From Phaseolus vulgaris (lineage: Eukaryota > Streptophyta > Magnoliopsida > Fabales > Fabaceae): DNA of 64,000 bases. The notes beneath the pieces were generated by a model. The model was not told where the DNA came from, made no database searches, and worked only from the letters and a program-made list of their open reading frames with translations. Numbering within the stretch: position 1 is the stretch's first letter; each line of letters starts with the position of its first letter. This document shows, piece after piece, positions 22,031 through 35,448 of the stretch. The stretch spans positions 703,732 through 767,731 of the forward strand of contig NC_023755.2 of assembly GCF_000499845.2 (NCBI RefSeq), read 5' to 3'. The position numbers were made by a program, and so were the translations under genes.

Positions 22031-24555
22031 CGCGTTGGTCCTCACCTAACGTGCGTTTCAGAACCGCACAGGCGCGGTCGTTGAATAAGGAAACCACTCG
22101 CCATTAAAATATTTTACCCTTCCTTTAGGCTCTCCGCGAGGCGCGTGACCAGCACGTCGCTTTTTGGCGATGGCTCTGGGAGTAAAAGACCAATGGGGAT
22201 GCGCGTTGAGATGACGCTCTTCTGGTCGAGAGTTAAAACGAAGCTAGAAATTAAAGTAAACTTAAAAAAGGTATTTCAACTAAGAAGGTGAATGGAAAGT
22301 AACACGTGAGTTATCAAATGTGAGATGTTTCCATCTCTCTATTTCTTTTTTATCTTTCATTTTTTATTTTAAATTAACGAAATTTTTACAGGTATCATTC
22401 GCACGATCGAGACTCTAACTTGACACTTGATCCAAATAGATCGACATAATCAACCGCAAAATTGGTTAATGATCAAGTGTTTGGTAATCTATTTTTTATT
22501 AAGTTCATTAACGACAAAGAGTTCACAATGATTATATAAATAAACATAAATCCCAAAAAATAAAGTACGCAATCATCTAATATTAAATACTAAGTGTCAA
22601 GTATTGAAGTAACTAACTTAAGCGGTGGAGTGTCTTTTGCAGATACTATCCAAGTCCAGAACTAGCAAGAAGGAGTAGGAGAGTGAGAACGTAGAAGTCC
22701 AGAAGTGAGGTACCGACCAACCGAAAAACATTACGATGAAATTCAAAGTTAACTTATTTTAAAGATAAATAAATAACATATGAACAAAAATCCACAACAT
22801 AATTGTATTAGGTTTTTAATTCAAGGTGATGTGTTAGTTTTTTTTCTAATTTTGTTGATAATTCATTGATGCTGAATTTATTCAATAATATCTTGATGTT
22901 ATATACAATCAATAAAACACAACTAAAAGTACCTAACTTCCACCATTTATTTTAAAATGTTTGTATATAATTTTTTTATACAATATAATATAATGATATG
23001 GTGAAAAATAGTGGCAATTATAATTTCCTTTAACCATCAATAACTTTTTCATCATTGAAGATAACAATTTTTACGATAATTACACATTATTTAGGTTCTC
23101 AACCTTTATTAGCTTTTTCTATACATGTTTGAAGATAGAACTTATAAACTAAGATATGTTTGGGATATAGTTTTTTTTTTTTTAAACTAGGTAATTTTAA
23201 GAAAATCTAAAGCTATGCAACTTATTGTTTTTAATATCTTTTCCCTTTTAGTTTCATTCACATTACTTTTCTCACTTTTTCAACAAAATTATCTAAACAA
23301 AAATTAGATTATAACAAGAAAATTTGATTATACATGTAATCATGTATGAAAATAATTATTTTTTTTCCCACATACATCACACATGACTTTTATATAAGTA
23401 TATAAAGATGAAAATCTCTTCATATTTATAGATAGGTTAAAACACTTTGAAATGTCTTATTTTAATTTATTTAATTTTTGTTGATAAAAAATACGATGTT
23501 TATAATTTTATACTATTTAGACTTTTTCTTCTTGAGTGACTTTTCTTTGAAGATCTACCTATTTTGATTTGGAGTTTTGAGTAGATTTTGCAATAACTTT
23601 GACCATGAAAATACCATTGAAGTAATACTTGTACTTCTCTCTAAGTTGCATTGCCCATGGTTTTTCTTTGTCTTTTATAGTGTCCTTTCTCAGCTATTAT
23701 TATTGCATTAATGAGATGTGCTACTCTTCAACAAGTACATATATTTCTATTATTAGCTTTATCCCCACTTTTAATCTCATAGGTTTCTTAATTTTTAATT
23801 TTACTTTTTATAAAAATATTACTGGTCATAACAAATTTTGTTAAATATTATTATTAATATATCATGTCAATAAAGAATTAGATTTTTATTATTATTAATT
23901 TTCTAAAATTAAATCATTTTAATCTAATACTAACATCTAACATGTCATATTATTATTAATAAAAATATATATTAATGTGTTTTCAGGTTTTAGCTTTTAC
24001 ACATATTATTTCAATTTTTTTGTCCCTATATTTTTTTTTTAATTTATTTTGGTCTCCATTATCTTAATTCATATGAACTAAAAATGATTGAAAATATTAT
24101 GTACAAAGAATAAAAGAGTTAGCTTTTTAGCCTAAACTAAAAGTAAAATCTATTCAACTACATGAAGCGCATGAGTGATTTAATCTATATTATTATAATT
24201 ATAATAATACTTATATCGAATTTTCAATATATAAACATTAACATCTGTTAATATATATATATAGCAAGTTATATTTAGAATGAAAAAGACAAAGTTTTAG
24301 GGTTTATTTTTATTTTTTAAGTAAAAAAATACTGTTGTATTAAGCATTTTCATATAACTTCTACAAACTGTTTTCCTTTTTTCTGATTTTGACAAAAAAA
24401 TTTATCTTTCTACTATATATATATTTTTTAAACCAATTTTTAATTTATTTGAAGCATTTAATTTACCTACTTTTCAATCTAATAAACCAATATAGCTTTA
24501 TTTTGGCCATATTTAAAGGATACATGATAATTTTAAGTCATACATAACACATATA

Positions 24556-24846
24556 TTACTACTAGTTTATAAAAAAAATAATTAATTTGTATATTAACTA
24601 AATTAGATATTTTTTTATACTAACTTTTCAGTCTCTAAAATAATATCTATTATTAATAAATAATTTGTAAATTAATATCTAATTAACTATCAAGATTTTA
24701 GATTTTAGTTATCAACTTTAAAATCTAAATAATTGATAGCTAACCTTAATATCTAACTTGATATTAATTTAAAAATTATTTATTAATAAAAATTAATTTA
24801 GATATCAATATTTTTTATTTATTTTTATATTCAATCCTTATAGTAA
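24556..24846. mobile_element. CACTA-like MITE, copy 2 (degenerate)
   Basis: Internal modules 'ctattattaataaataattt', 'taatatctaattaactatca' and their inverted partners match the family. Both termini are decayed. Confidence 0.5.
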
Positions 24847-25429
24847 TCCTAATTTAATGAATAGCCTTATAAATTTCAATAACAATAACTAAAAATTTCA
24901 CCATAAACAATTAAGGGTAAATAATTATTTAAATTTTTGAAATAAAAATATGTCAATTTGTTGTTGTGTTGAATGTGTAAATCTCAACCACTGTGCAAAG
25001 GATATTGGCCAGGCTCAATGTTCTGTCACCTAAATTGAAGCACATGGCTTTATTGATCTTAGTTTAGACCATGTTTTCATCATAAATTTGACTTTTTTGG
25101 TTCACAATTAGTGAATAAAGACATGTTAAGTCAAATTACAATGATTATGGTGCATAATTTTTTTTATACATAGTTTAATTATTAGGTTTTGTGTTAGCAT
25201 GTGCCATTCTTTGATAAGATTGTAAGAAGAGACATGGTATTCTTCACATCAGATCTTTATAATTTGTTATATTTTTAAGTATAAAAAAACAGATATTAAA
25301 GTAACTAATTAATTTTATATATATGGTCAGGGTCAATCATTGCATTTGAAGTATTGTCTTTTTTAGATGTCGGTATTTCGTCATGATTTTATCCTTAAAA
25401 TACGTATTGTAAGATTAAGGAAGAAATAC

Positions 25430-25722
25430 AGGGGTGGGCAACGCGTCTGAAGTGTGCACTTTGATGTAAGCTAAGGTTTGGTCTTGGATTTCTGCAAAAT
25501 TACGTTCCGCTTCGTTTCCCTTTTCCAGTTGGTGTTTGGAACCTTTGGAATGTATGAGTTTGGTCATTTGATGTGATATTAGGTTTTTCTTGTATGGTTA
25601 GCGATAAGGGGTGTTAGGTAGGTGTTTTGAGCCGATCTCTGAATATTGTTTTATGTATAAGGGTTGAACTACCCTTGAAGTGGTTCGCATTTTATATATA
25701 ATTGTTATTGCCGATAAAAAAA
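25430..25722 (+). mobile_element. LINE-like 3' tail, copy 2
   Basis: Less AT-rich than its surroundings. It ends in 'gtataagggttgaactaccc', 'ttgaagtggttcgcatttta' and 'gccgat' followed by poly(A), the same terminal order as at 14040-14352. It is probably the youngest of the three copies because the terminal block is best preserved. No coding region survives. Confidence 0.55.
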
Positions 25723-25837
25723 AAGGAAGAAATGTGTATTTAATCTATCATTGACCTCGACTCTCAAACGATGTGAGACTATACATTGATAAATATTGTA
25801 CAGTGGAATTAGTATTTCGTTATGAAGAAATCTAGAG

Positions 25838-26127
25838 AGATATTAGTTTCATTAAATTAGATATTATTTTAGAAACTAAAAATATTATTGGTATTTAATT
25901 TAATTTTTAATACTTGATAAATATTTTTTAAATTAGTATATAATTAACTATCAAAATTTTAGATATCAATTTTATGATTTCAACAATTAATAATTAAAAT
26001 ATTAATAACTAATTAAATATAATTTAAAAATTATTTATTAATAATCAAAATTAACTTAAATATTTTTAATTTTATAACTTTTAAAATAATATCTAATTTA
26101 TTTAAATATGTATGATTTTCTAATGTG
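25838..26127. mobile_element. CACTA-like MITE, copy 3 (degenerate)
   Basis: Has the interior 'aaattagatattattttaga' and 'taattaactatcaaaatttt' modules with inverted counterparts, and a decayed right end reading TGATTTTCTAATGTG. Confidence 0.5.
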
Positions 26128-26244
26128 ATAAGTGGAACAATAAGTAACAATTAATGATTCACGTAAAGGAAAATTCATATGAAGTTTTTTTAACAGCGCA
26201 AAAAGTCAAACTCTAATTTAATAGGGGTTATAATATTAGTAAAA

Positions 26245-27875
26245 CATAGTGTCATGAATTGCGTGACAGTTAAATTAATTAGGATTTTAAAATATTAAAT
26301 TAATGAAGCCCCACAACGTTTTCATCATTTAATATATAATAATGAATTAATGTAAGACACCTTTCACATTATTATACTAGAATACTGGGTTAAATAAGTT
26401 TTGTTTTATCTAAATAAGTATTTTTAATTTTTTTTAAAGTTATTTTCACATCTAACATTTAATAAATATATAATTTTTAAAACCTCTTTAGATAGTTTTA
26501 TAAATTTCAAACTCTTAAAATACATATATAAAGTTTCAAAATTTCAAAATATAATAAATTATGTTTTTATGTTCGAAAAATGCTATTTCTAAAGGGCTTG
26601 TATGATAGGCACTGTAGTAGTAAAATAACATAAATATGAACTAATTTTTCAAATAATATTATCTCTTATTTAATGTAATATAATTTTACATATATATATA
26701 GTGAGATGGAGTTTTAATTTAAATAAAAAATGAATTTTTAAACCTATTTATAAACTTTTTCAAACGATTGTTTCTTTCACCATTAAATTAACTCAAGTCT
26801 CTATCTCAAATAAATTGGATCCAACATTCACTCAAAATTTTACTTATAAAAAATAATTTTATTGCATTTTACTTCTAATTCTCAATAAAGTTACCAGACT
26901 AAACACGTTAATAATATAATAATATGTTACTTTAACAACGCCATATTAAATAGTTATTAGTTTTTAACTCTGATTTAGTTAATATAATTTCAAAATTACT
27001 TCATTTTAACAAAAAAAAAAATCAATTGTAATATAGCTCATAATTATCAACCTATCAACTCTCTTTCATGTTTCATATGTTTTTTTAATCGATAAAAAAT
27101 AAATTAAATAGAAATAAAACACAAATGAGTGTTTCAACTATTTTACAAAAAAATACCAAATAACTTCTCTAAGAATCCTATTGTTCCCGTATGCCAATAC
27201 AGTCTCACGTCACTCAGGAATCGGCCAATGGCAGTTTATATACTCCCTCCTCCCTTCACCCTTCGAGGCGCCTTTTAAGGACAAAATCGTGACGGAGCAC
27301 CAACCTCCAAAGCGGACAATACCTCGGATGCGGTGATTGACCCTAGCGATGCTGTCCAACGACTTGAGGTCGGAACACCTACAATGAATACAAATCTACA
27401 TAGACAAGCGTTTGGAACAGATGTTCGACCTCTCAAACCACACAAGTAACAACGATTTGCTACCATGTTAATACAAGTAGTTGGACAATGGACTCAATCT
27501 GAAAAAGAGAAAAACGTCCTTAAAACCTTATTTTTTAACCAAGTTCATGACTACATTAAATGTAATCCTTAAACTAACTAACTTTCTTTTTCACTTGCTT
27601 TTAAAATATGCTTTAAATCCATCATCCATTTTTTAAATAAGTTATCACTATTTTTTTTAATCATAACACCAAGTTGCAATTTAAAAAAAAAAGGAGAAAT
27701 CATTCCAAAATAAAATTTTAATGGTTATATATAATAACACATGTTGACATGAATGGTGTGAAACTAATATGTTTTAACATACTAATTATTTAATTAATTA
27801 GTGATGTCCCACAACGTTTTCATCATTAAATGTATAATAATTAATGTAAGACTTCTACACGTGGTACTAGAATAT
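26245..27875 (+). repeat. Pair of diverged direct repeats about 1.5 kb apart
   Basis: The segments near 26250-26385 and 27750-27875 share 'ccccacaacgttttcatcat' (or one base different), then a 'taatataataatgaattaatgtaagac'-like run and 'actagaata'. They are in the same orientation and lie either side of AT-rich DNA and the island at 27180-27480. Confidence 0.55.
27180..27480. repeat. Higher-GC island, probable transposon fragment
   Basis: Stands out from the AT-rich surroundings. It contains 'cttcgaggcgccttttaagg' and 'ccaaagcggacaatacctcg'. I associate the phrase 'aagcggacaatac' with plant repeats, not with a gene. The 63-residue minus-strand open frame across it resembles nothing I know. 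Confidence 0.4.
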
Positions 27876-29074
27876 ATATTTTTAATAGGTTCGTTAGCAT
27901 ATTTTCCACCTCATGTCTATGTTACTTTAAATTGGTCTTAAAAGTATTAGTATTAAATTAATTGTAAAAACACAATTTAATGATAAAAAAAAATAGTTTT
28001 ACAAAACTTAATAAACTACTATCGTTGTATTTTTTGCATGCATTTAGAGAATTACATTTGCTTCCTTTCAAGAATTAAAATGTTGCTTAATTACATATTT
28101 ATATACTAAAAATTACCCTTTTGTAGAAGAAGATTTATATAAAAACCTTATTGTTGAAATTAGAAGGGAGAAATTTAATATAAATGAGTTAGAAATTAAT
28201 CTATATAAAAATTCAAGATATTATTTTCAATCCTTAAAGTAGTGTGTTTGTGAATATTTTTTTTATATATTACTCAATTTTATTATTTTTACTTCAACTT
28301 TCAACTCATTTATGGATTCTTAACCTTTATTAAATTAATTAATACATACAATAGATAGTTTGTAACTTTGCATTGATATAGTATTTGACATTGATAAAAG
28401 ACAGAATATTAATCATAAAAAAAATAATTAACAAAACAATTAATTAAGGAGTTAACGTATTAGGGGTTGATTCTCTCCTCCTCCTGTAGTAAATTGTTAA
28501 TATTAACTTTAATAACTTATATAATAATAATATATAATTATAATTATAATTATAATAAATAATAATAACAATAATAGTAAATAATAATATGGAAAAATAA
28601 TATGTGATTAGTAACATAAAAACTAAGTAGAAGGAATGACTTTTGTAACAGTTCTATAAATTTCTTGTGAAGGAATTATATATATAGTCATTTTTTAAAA
28701 TATAATATCTTGAAAACATACATATAAGAACAGAATTATTATTTTAAAATATTTAGTAGTGCATAAAATAAAAATCACATTAAAACTAAATAGAATGTTT
28801 TCCATCAAGCTTAAAATGAAACCTGCATAGAAACACGTGTTAAATTTTCACACACATATATAAGGATTCTCGGTAAATAATTATATAGTGTTGTATTAAT
28901 ATATAAATATTTCATTAATTTTTTATTTTTCTTACTTTTTTTCCCCTATTTTCTTACCTTTACTTTCTACTATTCAATCCAATCAAACCATAAAATTGAT
29001 ACACTAAGACAAAATGGAATTTGAATTATCTATTAGAAATATATCGATTTTAATATTTTAAAATGTATTAATTT

Positions 29075-29313
29075 AAGAAAACTTTAAGTTTAACTAAATC
29101 TCATACAACTGACTTATAAAATAAAGGTTACACTCACTTATATATATATATATATATTATAAAATGCTTTAATCTTTAGTTGATGTGAGATTTCCAATAT
29201 ACTTTCTTCACGCCGAGAGTGACAGTTCGCGTGTGGGACAACATGATAACAACCCGATAACGGGTGACACGATAGGTCTAACATACAATTGCTGAAATAG
29301 GCTCGAAATGACA
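29075..29313 (+). repeat. Dispersed legume-type repeat, copy 4
   Basis: The longest copy. It has the 'cttatataaactgactt'-like start, an internal (AT)n of about 20 bases, 'tgatgtgagatttccaatat', then 'cttcacgccgagagtgacag', 'ataacgggtgacacgatagg' and 'ggctcgaaatgacatt'. Confidence 0.7.
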
Positions 29314-29677
29314 TTATAAATAAAAAACTGAAATAAAATAAAGGAAAAAAAAGGAAGGTAAAAGATACATAAATAAATGTTTCTTCTATTTTCTTTTCCT
29401 TGATTCAATCAAAACGAAGAGTCTAAATATATATACAAACAATGCGCTCATTCTAGGTAGTTAAAGAGATAATGTAAAATAAAGAGTTAATGAATATTAA
29501 AATAAAAACTTGAATAAGAAAAGACAAAATAAATATTAGACATATATATAAAAAAAAACAACTAAAAATACAAAATTAATATTAGTTTATCAACAGAAAC
29601 CTTGCATTCATAATATTAATTTTTTAATTAGAGCATAAAAAAATGGTTAATAAGATGTTGGTAATTATAGTAAATGC

Positions 29678-29935
29678 ATGTATCCACCTCAAGCTTGCGT
29701 GTTCTCCATTGACCACATAATTTACAAACAAAGTTTGACTGAAAGTCGTTCTCATGGACCAAACTATTTTCTCCTTCCACAAAGTGTAAATAAAACAAGA
29801 AGCTTCCAGAAAAAAGAAAAAGGAAGAAGAAGAAGAAGACAAGAAACTGATGAAGCAAAAGTTGAAGTTGAAGTTGAAGTTGAGCACACAGAGAAGAAGA
29901 AAGTGACACCAGCTAGATCCACCACATCTAATTAA
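29678..29935 (+). other. Doubtful short open frame over a GAAGTT repeat
   Basis: An 85-codon frame whose middle is a purine-rich run (GAAGAA and then GTTGAA repeats at about 29818-29882) giving a basic stretch and then alternating Val-Glu. The reverse strand is also open because the run is low-complexity. I recognise no domain, and no promoter or splice context supports it. It could be part of a noncoding transcript or chance. Confidence 0.15.
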
Positions 29936-31060
29936 TACATACCTAATATTCTTTAAATATGTTACCACCTCAAACTACATTTTTATATTAGTTTGCAACA
30001 TCAATTTAAATCTTATTTCAATTTGTAAAATAAGTTTGTAATTAAAGTGATATCTACATTTATTTATATAATTATATGTGAAAATAATTGTTTATCAGAT
30101 TATGATTTTGATTATTATTATGAGAAGATGATTATGATTTTCTGAAAAAAGAATACAAAATGACCATGAGTCTCCAAAAGAGGTATGATTCTATGTCATA
30201 CATACTACACTAATATTTTATACTCTCATTCACTTGATCGTCCGAGTATTGTAATAGGTGAAACTTTCCTCATCTATTTATGATATTTCAGCAATCCATA
30301 ACTGCAATTACAAAAGATCACTATGGAGGTCATCCCAGATGTTCGACTTCGAATTTTCGACGAGAAAAAAATATTCACTTTACTATATAAATATATGTAA
30401 AAAAAGAAGTTAAGTAATCCATTTGGTTCTTAAATATGAATTGAACTATTAATTTAATGTTTTAAATAATGAAATATTTATTTTAGTATATAAAATTACA
30501 ATTTCCTTAGTTAAGTTTTGTTAGACTAATTTATTATCAAACTATACCTAAATAAGGATTGGTTTGAAATTAATTAAGAGGCTATTATGTCCTTACACTA
30601 TCATATCAAGGACCATTAAAGTTTTTTTTATTACATACTTATGGACTAAATTAAGTACAATGTTTTTTTAAAAAATATTATAGAACGATGTGCGATTTTC
30701 AAGGAGGTTGAATATTTTAATGATGTGTATGAAGAAGAATCAGTGAAAGAAGTAAAACTCAATTGTGTGATATGTACTCTTTAGAAAATTAGCCTCACAT
30801 TCTACTCTCTCTATATATAAACTTCTTCTTTTCTAATTTGATATTTATGATTCTCGAATGTTTGGCTTACTTTTACTCGCTGTCAAAGATTCTATTCAGT
30901 TATTAGAGAAAGATGTAGGATGATATTTATTTTATCTTATTTTGTAAAAATGTGTCTCCTTTAAAAGAATAATGTATCTGTATTTTGATGTGATCATGCG
31001 TATATCAGTCTCATCATATCTATATAACTCTGGTTGATGTTTATGTTGGATCTCTAGTTG

Positions 31061-31156
31061 ATTTAGTCTTACGAAGTTTGGTCTCAATTTTTTCATATAA
31101 CAATTGAAATTTAGTCTTACGAAGTTTGGTCTCAATTTTTTCGTATAACAGTTGAA
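31061..31156. repeat. 48-bp tandem duplication
   Basis: Two adjacent units beginning 'atttagtcttacgaagtttg' at 31061 and 31109 differ at only a couple of positions (cata/cgta and aacaatt/aacagtt). Confidence 0.95.
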
Positions 31157-31589
31157 TCATCTTTGCAATGTCTCATTTTATTTTATTTATTTATTACGGA
31201 TAAAAAAAATAAATATAAACTTGTTTTAGAGAAAATAAAATAGTGAAAAAAGTGATTAGGGTTTTGTTTCTAGGGTTCCTAGCTGGAGCCACGAATTAGG
31301 AGGAGAAAGAAGCATGGTGTTGGTCAAAAATGGTGACCAATATAATGGTGACTGTACATTTGTCTGCTTTCATTTGGCCACGCACTAAGTTTCACACAAT
31401 AAGACGATCAACGGAACATCATCACCAAAGTGGTCCACACTTTTACTTCATTACATCACTCTATTTTTGCCCAAATCATTCACATTTTTATAATTGGGTA
31501 ATTTTGTGTTTTTAGAGTAAATTATCCAGAGGAAGCATCTACCTTTGTGAATGGGCCAAATATTAACAAAATATAAATGACAGCTATCA

Positions 31590-31700
31590 CCTAATTCAAC
31601 CTCATAAAACCAACTCATAGGATTGAAGTTTGTACCCACTTATATACAATGAAATGTCTTTATCTCTAATCGATGTGGGATCTCTAACATAATCCATAAT
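31590..31700 (+). repeat. Dispersed legume-type repeat, copy 5
   Basis: Reads 'caacctcataaaaccaactc', 'tttgtacccacttatataca', 'atgaaatgtctttatctcta' and 'tcgatgtgggatctctaaca', close to the family core. Confidence 0.7.
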
Positions 31701-32224
31701 AGATTTTTTTTATTGATAATAAATAAATAAATTTAAATATTTAAAGAATATTCAAACTTTTATAAAAGAGTTTGTTACGTGTAGTAGCTTCCAACATACT
31801 AAGCAACTCACTATGTGCATCATAGACAGTGAAGCTTATGCCAAGAAGACAGACAAAAAGAAGAAAATGAAACTTACGGCAGAATAATGAACAACATTTT
31901 GTATTTTATCAAAAAAATAATATAATATTTTAATATCTTTTTAATTTTGTATGTAATATATTTGCATAAGTAAGATATTACCTTTACCTACAAATATAAA
32001 TATAACTACATACAGATACTCATCTTTCAAAAACTCTTCCCGTTTAATGTCATCATCATCTTTTTCTATTGAAATAAATTTTATGTAATCAACTTTGATT
32101 TATGTATGAAAAAATTTATACATATTTATTTACATATTGAATTAAATCAGTAGGTAAATATATGTATGCAAAGTTCAATATACGAATCCAAATTCATATA
32201 ATTAGTATGTAAATACAAAATTTC

Positions 32225-32385
32225 TTACACTCCTAGTTTTGTGTGTTTTGCTATGTGTTGGTATACCTCTATAATAGATTGGCGTGTTAGGTTCTATCTT
32301 ATTTTTCTTTTTAATTTTTATACAAGAGTTAGGTCATTTTTAAATAATTTATATTTATTTATTATTTTTTATTGATAAAAAAAAC
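32225..32385 (+). mobile_element. LINE-like 3' tail, copy 3
   Basis: Ends 'tttttatacaagagttaggt', 'tatttatttattatttttta' and 'ttgat' plus poly(A), matching the two other tails. Confidence 0.45.
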
Positions 32386-34095
32386 CTGTATAATATACTT
32401 GCTAAGCACCTTGTCTAGTGCAGCCAACGACTCTAACATTGATACAAGATATTAACATTGTCCACACATCCAAAATACATTGATATAAGATTTGATTTTG
32501 GATCTCTTTAAAGATACCGTCAGCGAGTTTCTCGTTTTCTGACTGATGCCTAGAACTCTTTGTATGTATGCATTTGATTTAACGTCTCTATAAGGATTGA
32601 TCTTTGATATTTCTATTTCTACTTTAGTTGGTAGTTCTGGGATAAATAGTAGGAGGTTATATTTTGGTTTGTTACGTATATGGAAATACACTCTACTTTG
32701 GTTTGCTATTTCTACTTTTTGTATGCAATTTTTTTCCCCTTAAAACATCCTTATTTTCCATTGAACTTTCCATTCCACATTTTTATTGTTTTACCCATAT
32801 TGAACCTATATGTGCTAAAAATGTTACAATGATGGACATAGAAGAACTGTTATTTTGCTTATAAAAAAAAAACTGTTTTTTTTGTAAATCCAACTAAAAC
32901 ATATTTATAAACTAATGTTGTGTGACATAATGTATCTTTATTCTATTCTATTGTAAAGTTATTTACATTAACATAAAAATTCGTTTGGTAAGATGCACAT
33001 GTATGTTTTAATTATACCTTATATCTCTATATATATATTGAAATTTTCTTCAACACATGTAGGAAAACACAATATTTTTTTAAATTTAGTCACAATAAAA
33101 AAAATAATGACATTAAACATGTATATACATCTTACATGATGACTTTACACAAAAAAAAAATATCTCTTTGATGAGTTTGAAATTACTAATAATTATTCAA
33201 TTTTAACCTATTAAAATAAGATAAAAAAATATGGATACTCATATGCATATGTAAGACCATTTTTATAAGTTTGAAAAAAGAGTTTAAAATAAATGGAAAA
33301 TGAATATATTAATTATTTTAAAAGGTTATAAATAAAAAACTTGAATAATTAGTTTATTTTTAAAAAACATTAATCCTTCTACAACTTATTCTTTTTAGAT
33401 TCCTTCTAAAAGTATGAGAAAACTATTAATAACTTTTACATTTGATTGTATAAACTTAAAAGAAATAAAACGTAAGTAAAACTATTTTATCATATTTTTT
33501 ATCAGGTAATTTTCCTTTTTCTTTCGTGTTTTTGTTTTGTATATACCTATTTTTTTATTACATTAATTATTTAAATTAATTTATTCTTTTATATTTTGTT
33601 TCTAATAACATCTTAAATTTAACTAAGACGATTACTCTTGTACGATGAAGACAAATAATATTATTTATATATTATTTTTATTTTATTTTTTAATCTAAGT
33701 AATCTATATCATCCTAATTTTATTTGTGATATTATATATGTACACATTAATACTTTAAAAAATATAAAATGCAGATGGTGTGTTTTCACTAATATTATAG
33801 TATTATAAGAACGAGAGAGTACGTATTGATTTGTACATGTATGTTCACAATCTTTATTTATGTCATTATTAAAATTTCGTGTGTCATTCCCTCTTTCTTT
33901 ATACTTTCATAATTATTTCTTATAATAATTCTTTATACTATCCTTATCATGTCATTGTCACTATAACAATTTTCTGTTATTGTGATTACCACATCAATAC
34001 CCTTATCATGATTTAAGTGACTCTATCAAATATTTATAAAGAATTTATAGGTTAGTGGATAAATTTTTGTAAGTAACAAAATTTGCTACTACGAG

Positions 34096-34311
34096 CACTA
34101 CAACAAAAATATTAAATAAAAATCAATTTTAAAAATAAAAAATAATTAGTTGTTATATTGAAAAAATTAAATACTAATTTAAAGATTAAAAAAATTATTG
34201 ATATCTAGATTAGTTTCTATTATTGATAAATAGTTTCTAAATTGGTATCTAATTAGTTACCTAGATTTTAACTACCAATTATTTATATTTTAAAGTTGAT
34301 ATCTAAAAGCG
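34096..34311 (+). mobile_element. CACTA-like MITE, copy 4 (half element)
   Basis: Starts with CACTACAACAAAAATATTAA, close to the family terminus, and keeps the first half up to the centre ('ctaccaattatttatatttt'). The second half is missing; sequence of higher GC content follows directly. Confidence 0.65.
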
Positions 34312-34450
34312 TCATTACTAAACAGAAAAGGTACCATCGAAAGAAGGTCGACCTCACCGCCGTCGCCGTTGGTAGACCGAAGCAGAGAAAGAGGAAGAAG
34401 CAAAGCTAGGCCATTCAATTAGGGATGTTCTCACCGGTGTAATGGATGCC
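34312..34450. other. Small higher-GC island next to the half MITE
   Basis: About 140 bases, including 'gacctcaccgccgtcgccgt', with composition typical of plant exons, set in AT-rich DNA. Open frames are short and no protein family is recognisable. It could be a captured gene fragment or an untranslated leader. Confidence 0.35.
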
Positions 34451-34924
34451 ACTTTTCATAAAACAAAATCTTATTTTGTTAAGGATAATGATATATTGAC
34501 AACCTATTTTTTTTATACAACCACATTGCAACCTTCAATATTATTATTTTAATATTTATTCACATCATTTAATTACAAATTTACTCTTTATTATATATAT
34601 TTATATCTAAATCAATCACATCAAGAGCTGTATATAACTCTCATACTTAAAGTATCAGTATCATTTCTCTTTTGTTAATCATTCGCTTCAAGTGGAGAAA
34701 ATACTTGAATTGGAGAATCTCTCATCCATTTTGTCATTACCATATTTGTCTTTTTATGATGTTGAAGATTTAAGTGATCGAGTCAACACAAATTAGACGA
34801 AACCAAGTTTATCTTTATAGGATGTCCAAGATTTAAGTGATAGAAGCAACACAAGTGAGACAAATGAGTTATTTGATAGGTATAAAGCTAAAACGATTAC
34901 AAAGGATACACTCAAACGTATAAA

Positions 34925-35060
34925 CATTACTAGAAAATCAATAAATATATAAATTTTAGAGACAAAAAATAATTAGTTATTATTAAATTTATATAAATCA
35001 ATTTTAGTTACCAACTTTAGAACCTAAATAATTAAAAATGATCCGTATTTATTAATTAAA
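34925..35060 (+). mobile_element. CACTA-like MITE, copy 5 (fragment)
   Basis: Begins CATTACTAGAAAATCAATAA and continues 'ttttagagacaaaaaataat', matching the left end of the family. The right side is lost. Confidence 0.6.
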
Positions 35061-35385
35061 TTAAAAATGAATGTAGGAAATAGTTAATTATTGAAATAAA
35101 AAATATCCTAATATCTTTTTAATTATTAACAAAAATATCCTTAAAATCTACATATTCAATTGATTTTATTTCTTAAGAGTATGATTATTACAAATGAAGA
35201 ATTAAGAATGTAATTTTCGTTATTGTAATTTTTTCTTTTTCTCTCCCTTCTTTTCCATGTATATATTATCAATTATTATTTGCATAATCATGGAAGTTAC
35301 AACAAAACTTCTTAACAATAAAAACTAAACCATCACTCACCATATTTCCTCCACTTTATAAGTTATATCATTATAAAATTATATA

Positions 35386-35448
35386 TTTAATAGTGAACAT
35401 ATACAACATTTTTAATAGTGAACATATACAACATTTTTAATAGTGAAC
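35386..35448. repeat. 25-bp tandem repeat, about 2.5 copies
   Basis: Units start at 35386, 35411 and 35436 with 'tttaatagtgaacatataca'; the third is cut short. Confidence 0.95.

Noticed and set aside
27275..27466. 63-codon Cys-containing minus-strand frame as a possible small secreted protein
   Set aside because: It lies in a repeat-like island, has no signal peptide, and its neighbourhood gives no promoter or splice support.
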